From the NCBI GenBank assembly GCA_021773435.1, contig JAJFKC010000040.1, positions 1 to 40,550 on the forward strand: DNA of 40,550 nt. Direction: 5' to 3'. The number at the start of each line of letters is the position of its first letter. The first letter of the stretch is position 1. The stretch comes from Porticoccaceae bacterium (GTDB taxonomy: Bacteria > Pseudomonadota > Gammaproteobacteria > Pseudomonadales > Porticoccaceae). The position numbers were made by a program, and so were the translations under genes. This document shows positions 1-8,373 of the stretch, piece by piece. The notes below the pieces were generated by a model, which was given only the letters and a program-made list of their open reading frames with translations, searched no databases and was not told the DNA's origin.

Positions 1-98
1 ATTTCTTTGTAGCGCTTGCCCGTTTTATATAACCGAATGGCTTGCTTGCGTTTTTCTTCCTGTACATCTTGTGATAATTTTCGTGCGTCTATTTTCAT
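1..98 (-). CDS. IS630-type transposase, N-terminal fragment cut by window edge
   Basis: On the minus strand an ATG at 98 opens a frame that runs off the left edge after 32 codons. It begins MKIDARKLSQDVQEEKRKQA and continues with IRLYKTGKRYKE. This charged N-terminus leading into a helix-turn-helix ('QAIRLYKTGKRYKEI') is typical of IS630-family transposases, which bind the element ends with this domain before the DDE catalytic core. The core lies outside the window. A stop codon two codons upstream of the ATG fixes the start. The element end should lie between this gene and the lipoprotein gene ending at 201, but one end alone does not let me place it. Confidence 0.7.
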   Translation of the reverse strand, partial: MKIDARKLSQDVQEEKRKQAIRLYKTGKRYKE

Positions 99-200
99 CC
101 GGTCATTATATCATCTCTGTTTATAGGCCGGGTTAATAATAAGGCAAACAATAGCTCAGAACGTTGTCTTTTTGGCAGTTTGTTGGGAGGCAGTGCCAGG

Positions 201-809
201 TTACAGGACGCCTTTTAAGACACCTGAATCGATTCCCTGTAGCGGACCCAGTGGGTTTTTGCGGATTTTTTCTCCGCTGATTATGGGTTCGCCACTCCAA
301 ACTTTGTACACGACGACACCATCATTGATAATAATCAGCGCATAAAAAGACCAGCCAGTACGCTTTGTATGTCGTTTAAACGTCATCACATCCATTGCCG
401 CATTACCCACCCTTTTGCTTTTTGTTTCCTGGGGTTGCGCTTCGTAGGCGATGCAATTAGCGCGGGACTTTATACAATAGCTAACGGCCGCGTCGAGGTC
501 TTCAAGCTTGATAGACTGGTTGGGCATAAAGCGCTGGATGATATCCAGATAAGACAGGATGCGGATATTCGGTTGAGAATAGGGGTCGTAACCAAGCTCC
601 CTCAACTCTTTCAATGTGGTTTCATAGGGTTCGATTTTTTCATAGTCAGCCATGGCTTCCTGGAAATTACCCCAACGTGATTCAACGTTGCTTTCTTCCC
701 GCGGCAAAGCGCTACTACATGCATTGATTGTTAGGTAGGTAACTAATAGGAGCAACAACCGAGTCGAAATAGACTGACCATGTGCAAAGGAATTTACAGA
801 TAAATCCAT
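201..809 (-). CDS. conserved hypothetical lipoprotein
   Basis: A 202-residue protein with a hydrophobic segment at about residues 18-30 followed by a lipobox-like INAC with the lipid-modified Cys at 31, so it is probably an outer- or inner-membrane lipoprotein. The mature part is soluble. It carries two Cys in the segment SYCIKSRANCIAYEA (about residues 110-124) and a conserved-looking C-terminal stretch (VYKVWSGEPI, then NPLGPLQ). I do not recognise a named domain and assign no function. It is transcribed in the same direction as the PilZ gene about 90 bp upstream and may be cotranscribed with it. ATG is the only sensible start, since it precedes the signal sequence. Confidence 0.75.
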   Translation of the reverse strand: MDLSVNSFAHGQSISTRLLLLLVTYLTINACSSALPREESNVESRWGNFQEAMADYEKIEPYETTLKELRELGYDPYSQPNIRILSYLDIIQRFMPNQSIKLEDLDAAVSYCIKSRANCIAYEAQPQETKSKRVGNAAMDVMTFKRHTKRTGWSFYALIIINDGVVVYKVWSGEPIISGEKIRKNPLGPLQGIDSGVLKGVL

Positions 810-898
810 AGAGTTTTACATCACTACAACAGAGGGGCAAATTTCGAAGGCTCCAGATATCTAACGCCATTAGGCGCGCTGGTTGTCCCTCGGGCTAT

Positions 899-1279
899 TT
901 ATGCCGCAATGCCAAAGGCTTTGGCAGACTGCAAAAGGTCTAGACGATCTTTAGGTGCAATGGCGCGTATTTCACATCCGGCGCTGTGTTGTTTGTGTTT
1001 TTGTCGATCTTTAACCTGCCATGCAACCCGTGCGCCTACTTGAACAGTGATATTGCCTTTAGTGGGGTGTGGAAGTTCGATTGAGAATATACGTAACGCC
1101 TGATTGGGCAGCTTCTGATTCGCGAAGAGCATAAAGCCTCCGGTTGAGATATTCCCCACATATCCTATATTAGTATTGCTGGCGAGGTCGTAAACTTTAG
1201 CAAGAGCTAAATAAGTGTTTCTCGGAGCGCGCTTAAGATTAGCCAAAATTATTTTTATATGCACATTAGTGAGTTGCAC
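899..1279 (-). CDS. PilZ domain protein
   Basis: A 126-residue single-domain protein. It shows an Arg pair at the N-terminal side (RAPR, about residues 17-20) and the second PilZ signature NISTGG (N-x-S-x-x-G, about residues 43-48). These are the two elements PilZ domains use to bind cyclic di-GMP. The arginines are spaced RxxR rather than the usual RxxxR, so binding is likely but not certain. The rest fits the PilZ beta-barrel (IELPHPTKGNITVQVGARVAW). It is probably a cytoplasmic c-di-GMP effector for motility, adhesion or surface polysaccharide. Its partner cannot be told from the neighbours, a lipoprotein downstream and a MATE exporter upstream, all on the minus strand. Confidence 0.75.
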   Translation of the reverse strand: MQLTNVHIKIILANLKRAPRNTYLALAKVYDLASNTNIGYVGNISTGGFMLFANQKLPNQALRIFSIELPHPTKGNITVQVGARVAWQVKDRQKHKQHSAGCEIRAIAPKDRLDLLQSAKAFGIAA

Positions 1280-1412
1280 GGATCATAGCGAAACAAGATG
1301 ACTATGCCAAGCTGAATCTATTGCCGGATCCATGATGTTAGAAATTTAAAGGGATTAGTTGTTTGACCGACTGTATCTGAAATTAGATATGCAATGTCAT
1401 TGCAAGAAGAAG

Positions 1413-2855
1413 TTAGCTAGTCAGTCGATTGTGTCGCCGAGTTGTTTGACGGACCCGCAAAGTTGTCAGTGTCGAAGTTAGGATCAACGCGGCAACCATG
1501 CCAACCCAGAATCCCTCGACCCCAAGTGATGCGCCCCATAGATTAGTGAGTGCAAGTGAGTAAGACAGTGGGAAGCCAATCAGCCAATAACCTGTCGCCG
1601 CCAAAATTAATGTGATGCGCGTATCTTTGTAACCACGTAATGCGCCATTGCCGCCGACATTAATAGCATCGAAAACGCGAAAAGCCGCTGCGTAAACGAG
1701 CAGCAATGCGGCGAGTTCCTGGACGTCCGGATCGGCTGAGAATAGCGCCACAATCTGGTGGCGAAAAATAATCACACAACTTGCCTGCACCAGGGCCATC
1801 ACCGTGATTAAACCAAGACCTGTAAAACAGATTTGCCTTGCCAGCTGCGGATTCCTGTTACCCAGCTCATGGGCGGTGAGCACGGCGATGGCCTGGGATA
1901 TTCCCATAGGAATCATAAACATCGCCCAGTCAAAAGTGATCGCAATGGTGTGACCACCGATTACTACGGCACCAAGGTGGGCAATAAATAACGGGATGAT
2001 GAGGAAAAATCCCCCTTCGGCCAGTATCGCACCACCAAGGGGTAGCCCGACTTTGAGGGTTTCTTTTATTCGTTGTGGGTCGTAGCGGAGGACGTTGGTC
2101 AGCAGATGGTAGTGCGACAATGGTGCCGCGAAACGCGCGTAGAGTGTTTCTCCTCCGACAATCAATATTGACACCAGTAACGTTGCCCAGCCACAACCCG
2201 CGCCGCCTAGCTCGGGCAGGCCCCATTGCCCAAACACCAATGCGTAATCGAGCGGAATGTTGAGCAGAAAGCCAATTAAGTTAAATGTCATTGCCGGGCG
2301 CGCATGGCCCATGCTTTCAAAGCTCGTTCTGAAAGCTAGCATATAGGGCAGTAAAAATGCCCCACCTATCATTGGCCAGAGGTAGGCGATCGCCACCTTT
2401 AATACGGTGGCCGGGGTGTCGATAAATGGTAGTGCAACAGTGCCTATGCATACTAGACCGGCGCAAAACAGGCCCAATGGTAGACAAAGCCACAGGCAGC
2501 TCTGAAACTGGCGGCGTAGAGAATCCATATCGCCGGCGCCAAAGAACTGGCCAATAATAGGGCCGTTGCCAAGCACGATGCCGACCGTCAGCATAATTGA
2601 CAGATTAAAAACTGCACTGCCCAGGGACACGCCGGCCAGATCAGACGTGCTAAATTGGCCGGAGACTATAATGTCAGTGATGCCCATGCCGACAATAGCG
2701 AGCTGGCCCAGGGTCACGGGCACCGCGAGGCGTATCAGACGTGCGATACTTTGGCGTCGAGTCTGTTGTTTCTGGTGGGGGCTTTGCAAGTGGATTGTTG
2801 TCGGGCAAGGGTAAAGGGCGCTATTTTCAATGATTTTGACGGCGGCCTCTAGCAA
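1413..2855 (-). CDS. MATE family multidrug/Na+ antiporter (NorM-like)
   Basis: An inner-membrane protein of up to 480 residues with about twelve hydrophobic helices in two repeated halves. The first half begins LAVPVTLGQLAIVGMGITD, the usual opening of MATE exporters, and the second half begins with the related KVGLPLGGAILAEGGFF. MATE proteins export cationic drugs or metabolites in exchange for Na+ or H+. Length fits the family (about 450-480). The start is uncertain: the frame has no ATG before the first helix, so a TTG at 2855 or a TTG at about 2789 must serve. No strong ribosome binding site is visible before either. It is divergent from the glutamate-synthase-like gene at 2898, with a very short shared upstream region. 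Confidence 0.85.
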   Translation of the reverse strand: MLEAAVKIIENSALYPCPTTIHLQSPHQKQQTRRQSIARLIRLAVPVTLGQLAIVGMGITDIIVSGQFSTSDLAGVSLGSAVFNLSIMLTVGIVLGNGPIIGQFFGAGDMDSLRRQFQSCLWLCLPLGLFCAGLVCIGTVALPFIDTPATVLKVAIAYLWPMIGGAFLLPYMLAFRTSFESMGHARPAMTFNLIGFLLNIPLDYALVFGQWGLPELGGAGCGWATLLVSILIVGGETLYARFAAPLSHYHLLTNVLRYDPQRIKETLKVGLPLGGAILAEGGFFLIIPLFIAHLGAVVIGGHTIAITFDWAMFMIPMGISQAIAVLTAHELGNRNPQLARQICFTGLGLITVMALVQASCVIIFRHQIVALFSADPDVQELAALLLVYAAAFRVFDAINVGGNGALRGYKDTRITLILAATGYWLIGFPLSYSLALTNLWGASLGVEGFWVGMVAALILTSTLTTLRVRQTTRRHNRLTS

Positions 2856-2897
2856 ATTCCGAGATATAGGTGAGGTGTAAGAGTGGAGGAAACAATT

Positions 2898-4409
2898 ATG
2901 ACGCTTGTAGAGTTTTTATCGACGCTATTTTTGTGGCTTGTGGTGGCTTTGCTGATTTTTGGTGTTATCACCTTAATTCGAATGTACATCGCAGATGTTC
3001 GGCAATCACGACATACCATTCGACGAAACTACCCTCTGCTTGGTCGTTTTCGATATCTATTTGAACACCTCGGCCAATTTTTTCGGCAGTATTTCTTTGC
3101 TATGGACAGAGAGGAGATGCCTTTTAATCGCGCTCAGCGGTCGTGGGTTTATCGCGCCGCTAAAAATGTTGATAGCACCCTGGCGTTTGGCTCGACGGTG
3201 AATACCCATCAACCCTGCACGGTGTTATTTGTTGCTCACCCTTTTCCTACTTTACAGGAAGATTATGTTCAACCCAGTGTCCTGACCATCGGTCCCTTGT
3301 GTCGAGAGCCCTATGCTACCAGCGCCTTTTTCAATATATCTGCGATGAGTTTTGGCGCCATCTCCCGCCCTGCTATACAGGCCTTATCTAATGGCGCAGC
3401 GAAAGCAGGTTGCTGGCTGAATACTGGTGAAGGCGGGTTATCCAGTTATCACCTGGAGGGGGGTTGCGATATCGTTTTTCAGATTGGTACGGCGAAATAC
3501 GGGGTGCGTGACGACAAGGGCCAGCTGGATGATGGCAAACTACGCGCCCTGGCTGCCCACCCGCAGGTCAAAATGTTTGAAATCAAATTAAGTCAGGGGG
3601 CGAAACCTGGCAAAGGCGGCATATTGCCCGGCGTTAAAGTGACTGACGAAATTGCTCGCACCAGGGGTATTCCCCCTTGCGAAGATTCCATTAGTCCCAA
3701 CAGGCACCCTGACATCAGAAATGTTAATGAATTGCTGGATCGCATCATTCATATCAGGCAGGTCACGGGCAAGCCAGTAGGTTTCAAGCTGGTGGTCGGT
3801 GGCGCCGGTTTTTTTGGTGATCTGTGCACCGCGATTCTCCATCGGGGCATTGGCGAATCAGCGCCGGACTTTATTACCCTTGATAGCGGTGACGGTGGCA
3901 CTGGCGCTGCACCGCAAAGTTTGCTTGATTACGCTGGCCTAAATATTCGGGAAACGCTGCCTCCGGTGATCGATAAATTGAAAGAGCAGGGTTTGAAGGA
4001 AAGAATTGCTGTCATTGCCAGCGGTAAGTTAGTCACCCCGGTGGACGTGGCCTGGGCCATGTGCGTCGGTGCCGACTTTGTGGTGTCAGCTCGCGGCCAT
4101 ATGTTTGCTCTGGGCTGTATTCAGGCCATGCAATGTAATAAAAATACCTGCCCGACTGGTGTCGCGACCCACGATCCTAAATTGCAAAAAGGTCTCGACC
4201 CCACCGACAAAGCTGAGCGTGTGGCAAATTACGTGATCAATATGCAAAAAGAAGTAGGGATGATTGCCCATTCCTGCGGCGTTCGAAACCCCAGAGAGCT
4301 TAATAGAACTCACGCCCGCATCGTCACGGAGCTGGGCCAATCGGTGCCCATGGATGTTTTTTATGTTGCCGCCGCAAAGCAGAACCCAGTTTTTCCTGAG
4401 TCACCTTGA
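2898..4409 (+). CDS. FMN-binding glutamate synthase domain protein, membrane anchored
   Basis: A 503-residue protein with an N-terminal transmembrane helix (residues 5-30) followed by the FMN-binding synthase domain of glutamate synthase. Landmarks are FNISAMSFGAISRPAI, GEGGLSSYH, KPGKGGILPG, DSGDGGTGAAP, and the iron-sulfur motif GCIQAMQCNKNTC, whose cysteines are spaced CX5CX4C as in the GltB [3Fe-4S] cluster. It lacks the N-terminal glutaminase domain and the C-terminal GXGXG domain of full GltB, so it cannot use glutamine alone. The family occurs widely with unknown substrate. I start at ATG 2898, not the in-frame GTG at 2883, because GGAGGA at 2885-2890 lies just upstream at the right distance. 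Confidence 0.85.
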   Translation: MTLVEFLSTLFLWLVVALLIFGVITLIRMYIADVRQSRHTIRRNYPLLGRFRYLFEHLGQFFRQYFFAMDREEMPFNRAQRSWVYRAAKNVDSTLAFGSTVNTHQPCTVLFVAHPFPTLQEDYVQPSVLTIGPLCREPYATSAFFNISAMSFGAISRPAIQALSNGAAKAGCWLNTGEGGLSSYHLEGGCDIVFQIGTAKYGVRDDKGQLDDGKLRALAAHPQVKMFEIKLSQGAKPGKGGILPGVKVTDEIARTRGIPPCEDSISPNRHPDIRNVNELLDRIIHIRQVTGKPVGFKLVVGGAGFFGDLCTAILHRGIGESAPDFITLDSGDGGTGAAPQSLLDYAGLNIRETLPPVIDKLKEQGLKERIAVIASGKLVTPVDVAWAMCVGADFVVSARGHMFALGCIQAMQCNKNTCPTGVATHDPKLQKGLDPTDKAERVANYVINMQKEVGMIAHSCGVRNPRELNRTHARIVTELGQSVPMDVFYVAAAKQNPVFPESP

Positions 4410-4525
4410 TCAATATCAGGGGCCTCAGGGACTAAACGGGGAGAAGTAATACGGAATTTTTTTCATCAGGCCTCCTCTAAGGGCGAATCCTACTGCTACA
4501 TCCCTTTACTATGGAGAGCTTTTTG

Positions 4526-5188
4526 ATGAACAGCATCGTGACACTGTATACGAGTTTTCACCGCGCTATATTTTCGCGCCTGCAATATCTTGATGGTCTG
4601 GCACCGTTGCTGCTTAGACTGATTCTCGCTCCGGTGATGATTGCCGCTGGTTGGCACAAATTCCATAATTTTGATGACATGGTGGCCTGGTTTGGTAATG
4701 CAGACTGGGGTTTGGGTTTGCCGGTGCCGGTAGTCATGGTCTTTCTCGCCGCCTTTTCAGAATTTGTCGGCGGAATCGCTCTGTTAATTGGTCTGGCAGT
4801 GCGCTGGTTTGCCGTACCATTGATGGTGTCAATGCTGGTTGCTGTCGCATCCGTGCATTGGCAACACGGCTGGTTTGCTATTGCACCGGGTAATCCTGAG
4901 ACCAGTACTGCAACAGCGCTGGCCGCTGTCGGTATCCCTGCAGCTAAACGCAGTCTCGAAAACAGCGTCGGCGTGGGCGAGCGGGTCAGCGCCGCCAAAA
5001 CAATTTTGCGCGAGCATGGCAATTACGACTGGCTGAGCGAAAAAGGTACCTTTGTGGTGCTGAATAACGGCATTGAATTTGCCGCGACCTACTTTGTTAT
5101 GTTGCTGAGTTTATTCTTTTCCGGGGGCGGACGATTTTTCAGTATTGATGATTGGCTCAGGCGGATATTCTGGAAACAGACCGAATAA
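4526..5188 (+). CDS. DoxX family membrane protein
   Basis: A 220-residue inner-membrane protein with DoxX features: LLLRLILAPVMIAAGWHKF in the first helix, then FLAAFSEFVGGIALLIGL and LMVSMLVAVASVHW. A long soluble loop (about residues 120-180) separates the third and last helices. This makes it longer than minimal DoxX proteins (about 140 residues) and resembles DoxX-like proteins of gammaproteobacteria such as HvfX. The exact role is unknown; the family is loosely tied to redox and sulfur or metal stress. ATG 4526 is preferred over ATG 4511 because GGAGAG just before it forms the ribosome binding site. It lies about 115 bp downstream of the glutamate-synthase-like gene and may share its transcript. 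Confidence 0.75.
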   Translation: MNSIVTLYTSFHRAIFSRLQYLDGLAPLLLRLILAPVMIAAGWHKFHNFDDMVAWFGNADWGLGLPVPVVMVFLAAFSEFVGGIALLIGLAVRWFAVPLMVSMLVAVASVHWQHGWFAIAPGNPETSTATALAAVGIPAAKRSLENSVGVGERVSAAKTILREHGNYDWLSEKGTFVVLNNGIEFAATYFVMLLSLFFSGGGRFFSIDDWLRRIFWKQTE

Positions 5189-5343
5189 CCTTTCTCCCCA
5201 GGACCCCGTGGCTTTCGCAGGCTGATTAACTCGCCTTAAAAAGCGGTGCTTAAAGCGATGCTCCGAGGGTAAGTTACCCTGTGGTATACTCCCGCGCTTT
5301 TTTTGATAATGGTTAAGGGTTGTAGTATTTGCTTGCGAATAGG

Positions 5344-5442
5344 TAATTTAGATAATCCGTTGGGATAATTAGATAGTCCGTTGGAATAATTAGATAGTCC
5401 GTTGGAATAAATAGTACATTCCAATAAATAATACATTGGAAT
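5344..5442. repeat. short tandem repeat array plus inverted repeat upstream of rhlB
   Basis: Three head-to-tail copies of a 21-22 bp unit lie at 5344-5365, 5366-5386 and 5387-5407. The last two are identical (TAATTAGATAGTCCGTTGGAA) and the first has three differences, one of them a single-base insertion. A degenerate remnant follows at 5408. Next comes an inverted repeat, ATTCCAAT (5418-5425) and ATTGGAAT (5435-5442), whose sequence echoes the TTGGAAT part of the unit. The array ends about 24 bp before the rhlB start, so it lies in the leader or promoter region of that gene. Confidence 0.85.
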
Positions 5443-5465
5443 ACACAGTTGGATAAGACAGCTAT

Positions 5466-6809
5466 ATGAGTGAAGCACCACAGCAACAAGCAGCACGAGA
5501 CAGTGATAACAAGCAAGCCGGCCCCAGGCGCGGTCGCCGTGGCGGTCGCCGCCGCAGAGGTGGTGGCAATCGCGGAGCTAACGACAGCGCGAGTGTCGCC
5601 TGGTCGCTGGAGCAGTTTCAGGTCGAGCCACAGGCGGGCAAGCAGCGTTTTCATGATCTAGAACTACCCGATGTAGTGATGCATGGCATCGCCGATCTGG
5701 GCTTCGAATATTGCTCCCCTATTCAAGCTCAGTCCTTACCTTACACCTTGCGCGGTAATGACGTGGTCGGCAAAGCTCAAACGGGCACGGGCAAAACCGC
5801 AGCTTTTCTAATCACTATTATTGACGATTTGCTCAAACACCCCATCGACCATGAGCGCTACGCTGGTGAGGCTCGCGCATTAATTATCGCGCCGACCCGC
5901 GAACTAGTGATGCAAATCGCCGATGATGCGCGGGCTCTGAATAAATACACCGGCCTCAACGTCCACACCCTGGTGGGTGGTATGGATTACGACAAACAAC
6001 GTCGTCACCTGGATGAAAAGCTCTGCGATATCCTGGTCGCCACCCCAGGTCGTCTGATCGATTTTTGTGGCAGCAAAGATGTCTATCTTGATAGAGTCGA
6101 AGTATTGGTTATTGACGAAGCCGACCGCATGCTTGATATGGGTTTTATTCCCCAGGTGCGTCGCATCGTGCGTCAGACCCCTAGAAAAGAAGAGCGCCAA
6201 ACACTATTATTTTCGGCCACTTTCACGCCGGAAGTCGTTAGCCTTGTTGAGCAGTGGACTCAGGATTCCACGACCATTGAAATCGAACCTGACCGTATTG
6301 CCACTGATTCGGTGACTCAAAAAGTTTACATCACGCAAACTCGCAACAAGCGCGACTTGCTCGCCAATATCCTGCGCAGCGAAGAAGTCGAAAGCGTCAT
6401 TGTCTTTGCCAACCGCCGTGATCAATGCCGTCACCTACAGGAATTTCTGGGTAAGGCCGGGTTCAGTGTTGGGCTGTTATCTGGCGAGGTCGCGCAGAAC
6501 AAACGTGTAAGAACGCTGGATGATTTTAAGTCCGGTAAAATTAAAGTTCTGGTCGCTACCGATGTGGCCGGACGTGGCATTCATATCGATGGCATTAGTC
6601 ATGTCATCAACTTTACGCTGCCCGAAGAACCCGAAGATTACGTGCATCGTATTGGCCGCACTGGCCGCGCCGGTAAAACCGGCACCTCCATCAGCTTCGC
6701 CTGTGAAGACGATGCGTTTTTGCTGGAACCTATTGGCGAACTACTGGGTGAAAAGGTCGAATGTGAACAGCCGCCTGAAGAGTTATTGGTCGAATATCGG
6801 GCCACTTAA
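5466..6809 (+). CDS. rhlB: ATP-dependent DEAD-box RNA helicase RhlB
   Basis: A 447-residue DEAD-box helicase that unwinds RNA; RhlB is the helicase of the RNA degradosome in many gammaproteobacteria. Residues 1-45 are a basic, Gly/Arg-rich tail ([13 protein letters not shown]) likely to bind RNA. The core then shows the Q motif (Phe and Gln around 80-87), motif I AQTGTGKT (104-111), PTRELV (143), DEAD (217-220), SAT (250-252), and motifs V and VI in [13 protein letters not shown] and [10 protein letters not shown]. The layout with a short N-terminal RGG-type tail and no long C-terminal extension matches pseudomonad RhlB better than RhlE. It follows a repeat-containing leader. A likely -10 element (TATACT) lies at 5285-5290. 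Confidence 0.9.
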   Translation: MSEAPQQQAARDSDNKQAGPRRGRRGGRRRRGGGNRGANDSASVAWSLEQFQVEPQAGKQRFHDLELPDVVMHGIADLGFEYCSPIQAQSLPYTLRGNDVVGKAQTGTGKTAAFLITIIDDLLKHPIDHERYAGEARALIIAPTRELVMQIADDARALNKYTGLNVHTLVGGMDYDKQRRHLDEKLCDILVATPGRLIDFCGSKDVYLDRVEVLVIDEADRMLDMGFIPQVRRIVRQTPRKEERQTLLFSATFTPEVVSLVEQWTQDSTTIEIEPDRIATDSVTQKVYITQTRNKRDLLANILRSEEVESVIVFANRRDQCRHLQEFLGKAGFSVGLLSGEVAQNKRVRTLDDFKSGKIKVLVATDVAGRGIHIDGISHVINFTLPEEPEDYVHRIGRTGRAGKTGTSISFACEDDAFLLEPIGELLGEKVECEQPPEELLVEYRAT

Positions 6810-6847
6810 TTTGAATGTCTGATTAACTTGCGCCTCGACCCCGTTGG

Positions 6848-6893
6848 TAAGGCTTCGGTGACTATTGCAGATTAAATCTGAAGCCAAGCCTTA
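6848..6893. terminator. possible bidirectional hairpin between convergent genes
   Basis: TAAGGCTT (6848-6855) pairs with AAGCCTTA (6886-6893) around a loop that itself contains the near-palindrome CAGATTAAATCTG. The right arm includes the stop codon of the minus-strand gene ending at 6891, and rhlB ends 38 bp to the left. Position between convergent genes suggests termination. There is no clear T tract, so this is a weak call. Confidence 0.35.
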
Positions 6894-7427
6894 TCGGGTG
6901 ATGAATTTTTTCCATATGCCGATGGGATCCCATATTTTTCGAAGGTCTTCCTCGGCTACTTTTTCGTCTTCTCCGAGCACCGAGCGGCGGTATCGGTAGG
7001 TGAAAGCAGAAACGCGCATGTTGGCGGCACAGTGGACCCAGACTTTTCTTTCAGCGTTCTCTCGAAGGCAGCTTACAAACTCTGCGAAATCATCTTCTGT
7101 GGGGTTTTTAAAGTCCACAGGGATATGGATGTAATTCATCTTAAGAGCCGAGAGTACTTCCGTTTCTTTTACGACGGAGTTTTCCAGAATGCTGTTTGGC
7201 GCCAAGTTTATTACCGTCTCATACCCTGCACCACGAATTAACTCAAACTGAGATTCACTGGGCTGGCCAGATGTGGCGAACAATTCGTTGATGGGTAGAT
7301 AGTTGTAAATATCATCGATAGAAACGCTTTTTCGTTTGAAAGGAGTCCTCCTGTCGATAACGGACCGGAAAAAGCCGACGATTGTCTTGATTGTGTTCGT
7401 GTGCATTTGACGCCTAAGGCCGCGCAC
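6891..7427 (-). CDS. protein tyrosine phosphatase-like protein
   Basis: A protein of 178 residues (171 if it starts at the internal ATG, 7406). It resembles the small tyrosine/dual-specificity phosphatase-like family: FATSGQPSESQFELIRGAGYETVINL at about 50-75 is the usual opening (the 'GQPS' segment), a conserved Asp-containing loop (IPVDFKNPT) follows, and the active-site loop is KVWVHCAANMRVSAF with Cys133 and Arg138. That gives CX4R instead of the canonical CX5R. Related annotated proteins share this short loop, so activity is uncertain. The GTG at 7427 and the ATG at 7406 are both possible starts; the ATG avoids an odd basic leader. No linked substrate pathway is visible. Confidence 0.7.
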   Translation of the reverse strand: MRGLRRQMHTNTIKTIVGFFRSVIDRRTPFKRKSVSIDDIYNYLPINELFATSGQPSESQFELIRGAGYETVINLAPNSILENSVVKETEVLSALKMNYIHIPVDFKNPTEDDFAEFVSCLRENAERKVWVHCAANMRVSAFTYRYRRSVLGEDEKVAEEDLRKIWDPIGIWKKFITR

Positions 7428-7450
7428 AGGCGAGAAAGAAAAGTAAAAGG

Positions 7451-7598
7451 TTAGGTCTTACAATCACTCATTTTTCCTTCTACCCTCGTGATCACCCGAA
7501 TTGCCGTAGAGTAATGAGCCCCAAAATGATCTGCAATCGCATTGAGAGATACCATGATAAAGACTGCCTGCCAGTTGAATTTTCAAGGGCCTGCTCAT
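7451..7598 (-). pseudogene. deleted REP-associated tyrosine transposase (RAYT) remnant
   Basis: Minus strand. ATG at 7598 begins MSRPLKIQLAGSLYHG, the standard N-terminus of Y1/RAYT transposases. This frame then loses similarity. Immediately downstream, in a different frame, comes SLNAIADHFGAHYSTAIRV, ending with a TAA at 7451-7453, which resembles the C-terminal helix region of the same proteins (a HFG-HYSTV-like motif). The central catalytic part (HUH and Tyr) is missing, so an internal deletion has joined the two ends out of frame. Upstream (7640-7670) there are two GGGGTC-type repeats, as often seen before such genes. It cannot be active. Confidence 0.65.
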
Positions 7599-7722
7599 GC
7601 CGGTAATACAGTGAGATTATGATTGAATGCAAGACCTTTGTTTCTGACCCCTTTGTTTTCAGACCCCGTTGTTTTTGTAACTCCAATACTTGTGTTCTGC
7701 ATTCGGTTGTTTCGTTGGACAT

Positions 7723-8235
7723 TTATTCGCCACTGTTTGCGACCTCGGAAACAGTTTGATGTGACCATGACAGGTCTGATATGCCCCTGTGGTTGTTGAT
7801 TTCTTGTCGAAACTCCTGGCTAAACGGTGTCTGTCGCCTATCCCATTGATCTTGGATAATTGGGTTTTGCAGCAATCCAAGTATCGTGTCTCTTCTCACC
7901 ACCCATGAGGGTTGGGATAAAAGCCCGCCGCGATGTGCGTAGAACGATCCTTCGAACACCAGAAACAACTCGGTTACAATCCATTTGAACCGCCTTACAT
8001 CCTCTGGACTGAGACCAGCAAAATTCTCAGCGGCGGCATCCCATATCCTGGTGTTCTCTGGATCTTCAGAAACCCGCGCATGCCATTCAGCGAGTTTCTG
8101 CGGAACTTCAATTTCAGCAGAAGTGCGAGCAGCCCGGTAGCTTTGTCGTATCTGAATCGCGAGAAAAGCCAATGTTGCGATAGTAGCAATAGCAGCAACT
8201 AACTCGCCAATACTCCCAAGATCCTGAACCGTCAT
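7723..8235 (-). CDS. hypothetical membrane-anchored protein
   Basis: A 170-residue protein with one N-terminal transmembrane helix (about residues 10-28, VAAIATIATLAFLAIQIRQ) followed by a soluble helical, charged domain. The opening 'LGSIGELVAAIATIATLAFLAIQIRQSYRAARTSA' pattern is common in uncharacterised proteins of marine bacteria, so I treat it as a real gene, but no function is known. It lies between the RAYT remnant and a MITE-like element, in a stretch rich in mobile DNA. It has no obvious operon partner. Confidence 0.6.
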   Translation of the reverse strand: MTVQDLGSIGELVAAIATIATLAFLAIQIRQSYRAARTSAEIEVPQKLAEWHARVSEDPENTRIWDAAAENFAGLSPEDVRRFKWIVTELFLVFEGSFYAHRGGLLSQPSWVVRRDTILGLLQNPIIQDQWDRRQTPFSQEFRQEINNHRGISDLSWSHQTVSEVANSGE

Positions 8236-8373
8236 TTGTAGTACCTAATTGATAGCAACCTCACCGCTAATAACGACAAGAGTGTAAGGTCAAAAAAACA
8301 CCAAGCCTGACGTAACTCTGATAATTTCGCCGGCCGGCGCCTTCTGGATATTTCCTCGATGGCACCACCTAAC

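Noticed and set aside
5344-5407. Could the tandem repeats be a CRISPR array?
   Set aside because: The copies are directly adjacent with no spacers, and no cas genes are present.
5236-5654. Minus-strand frames over the rhlB leader encoding repeated SNGLSNY units
   Set aside because: The peptide repeats only reflect the 21-bp DNA repeat; the frames also overlap the real rhlB start.
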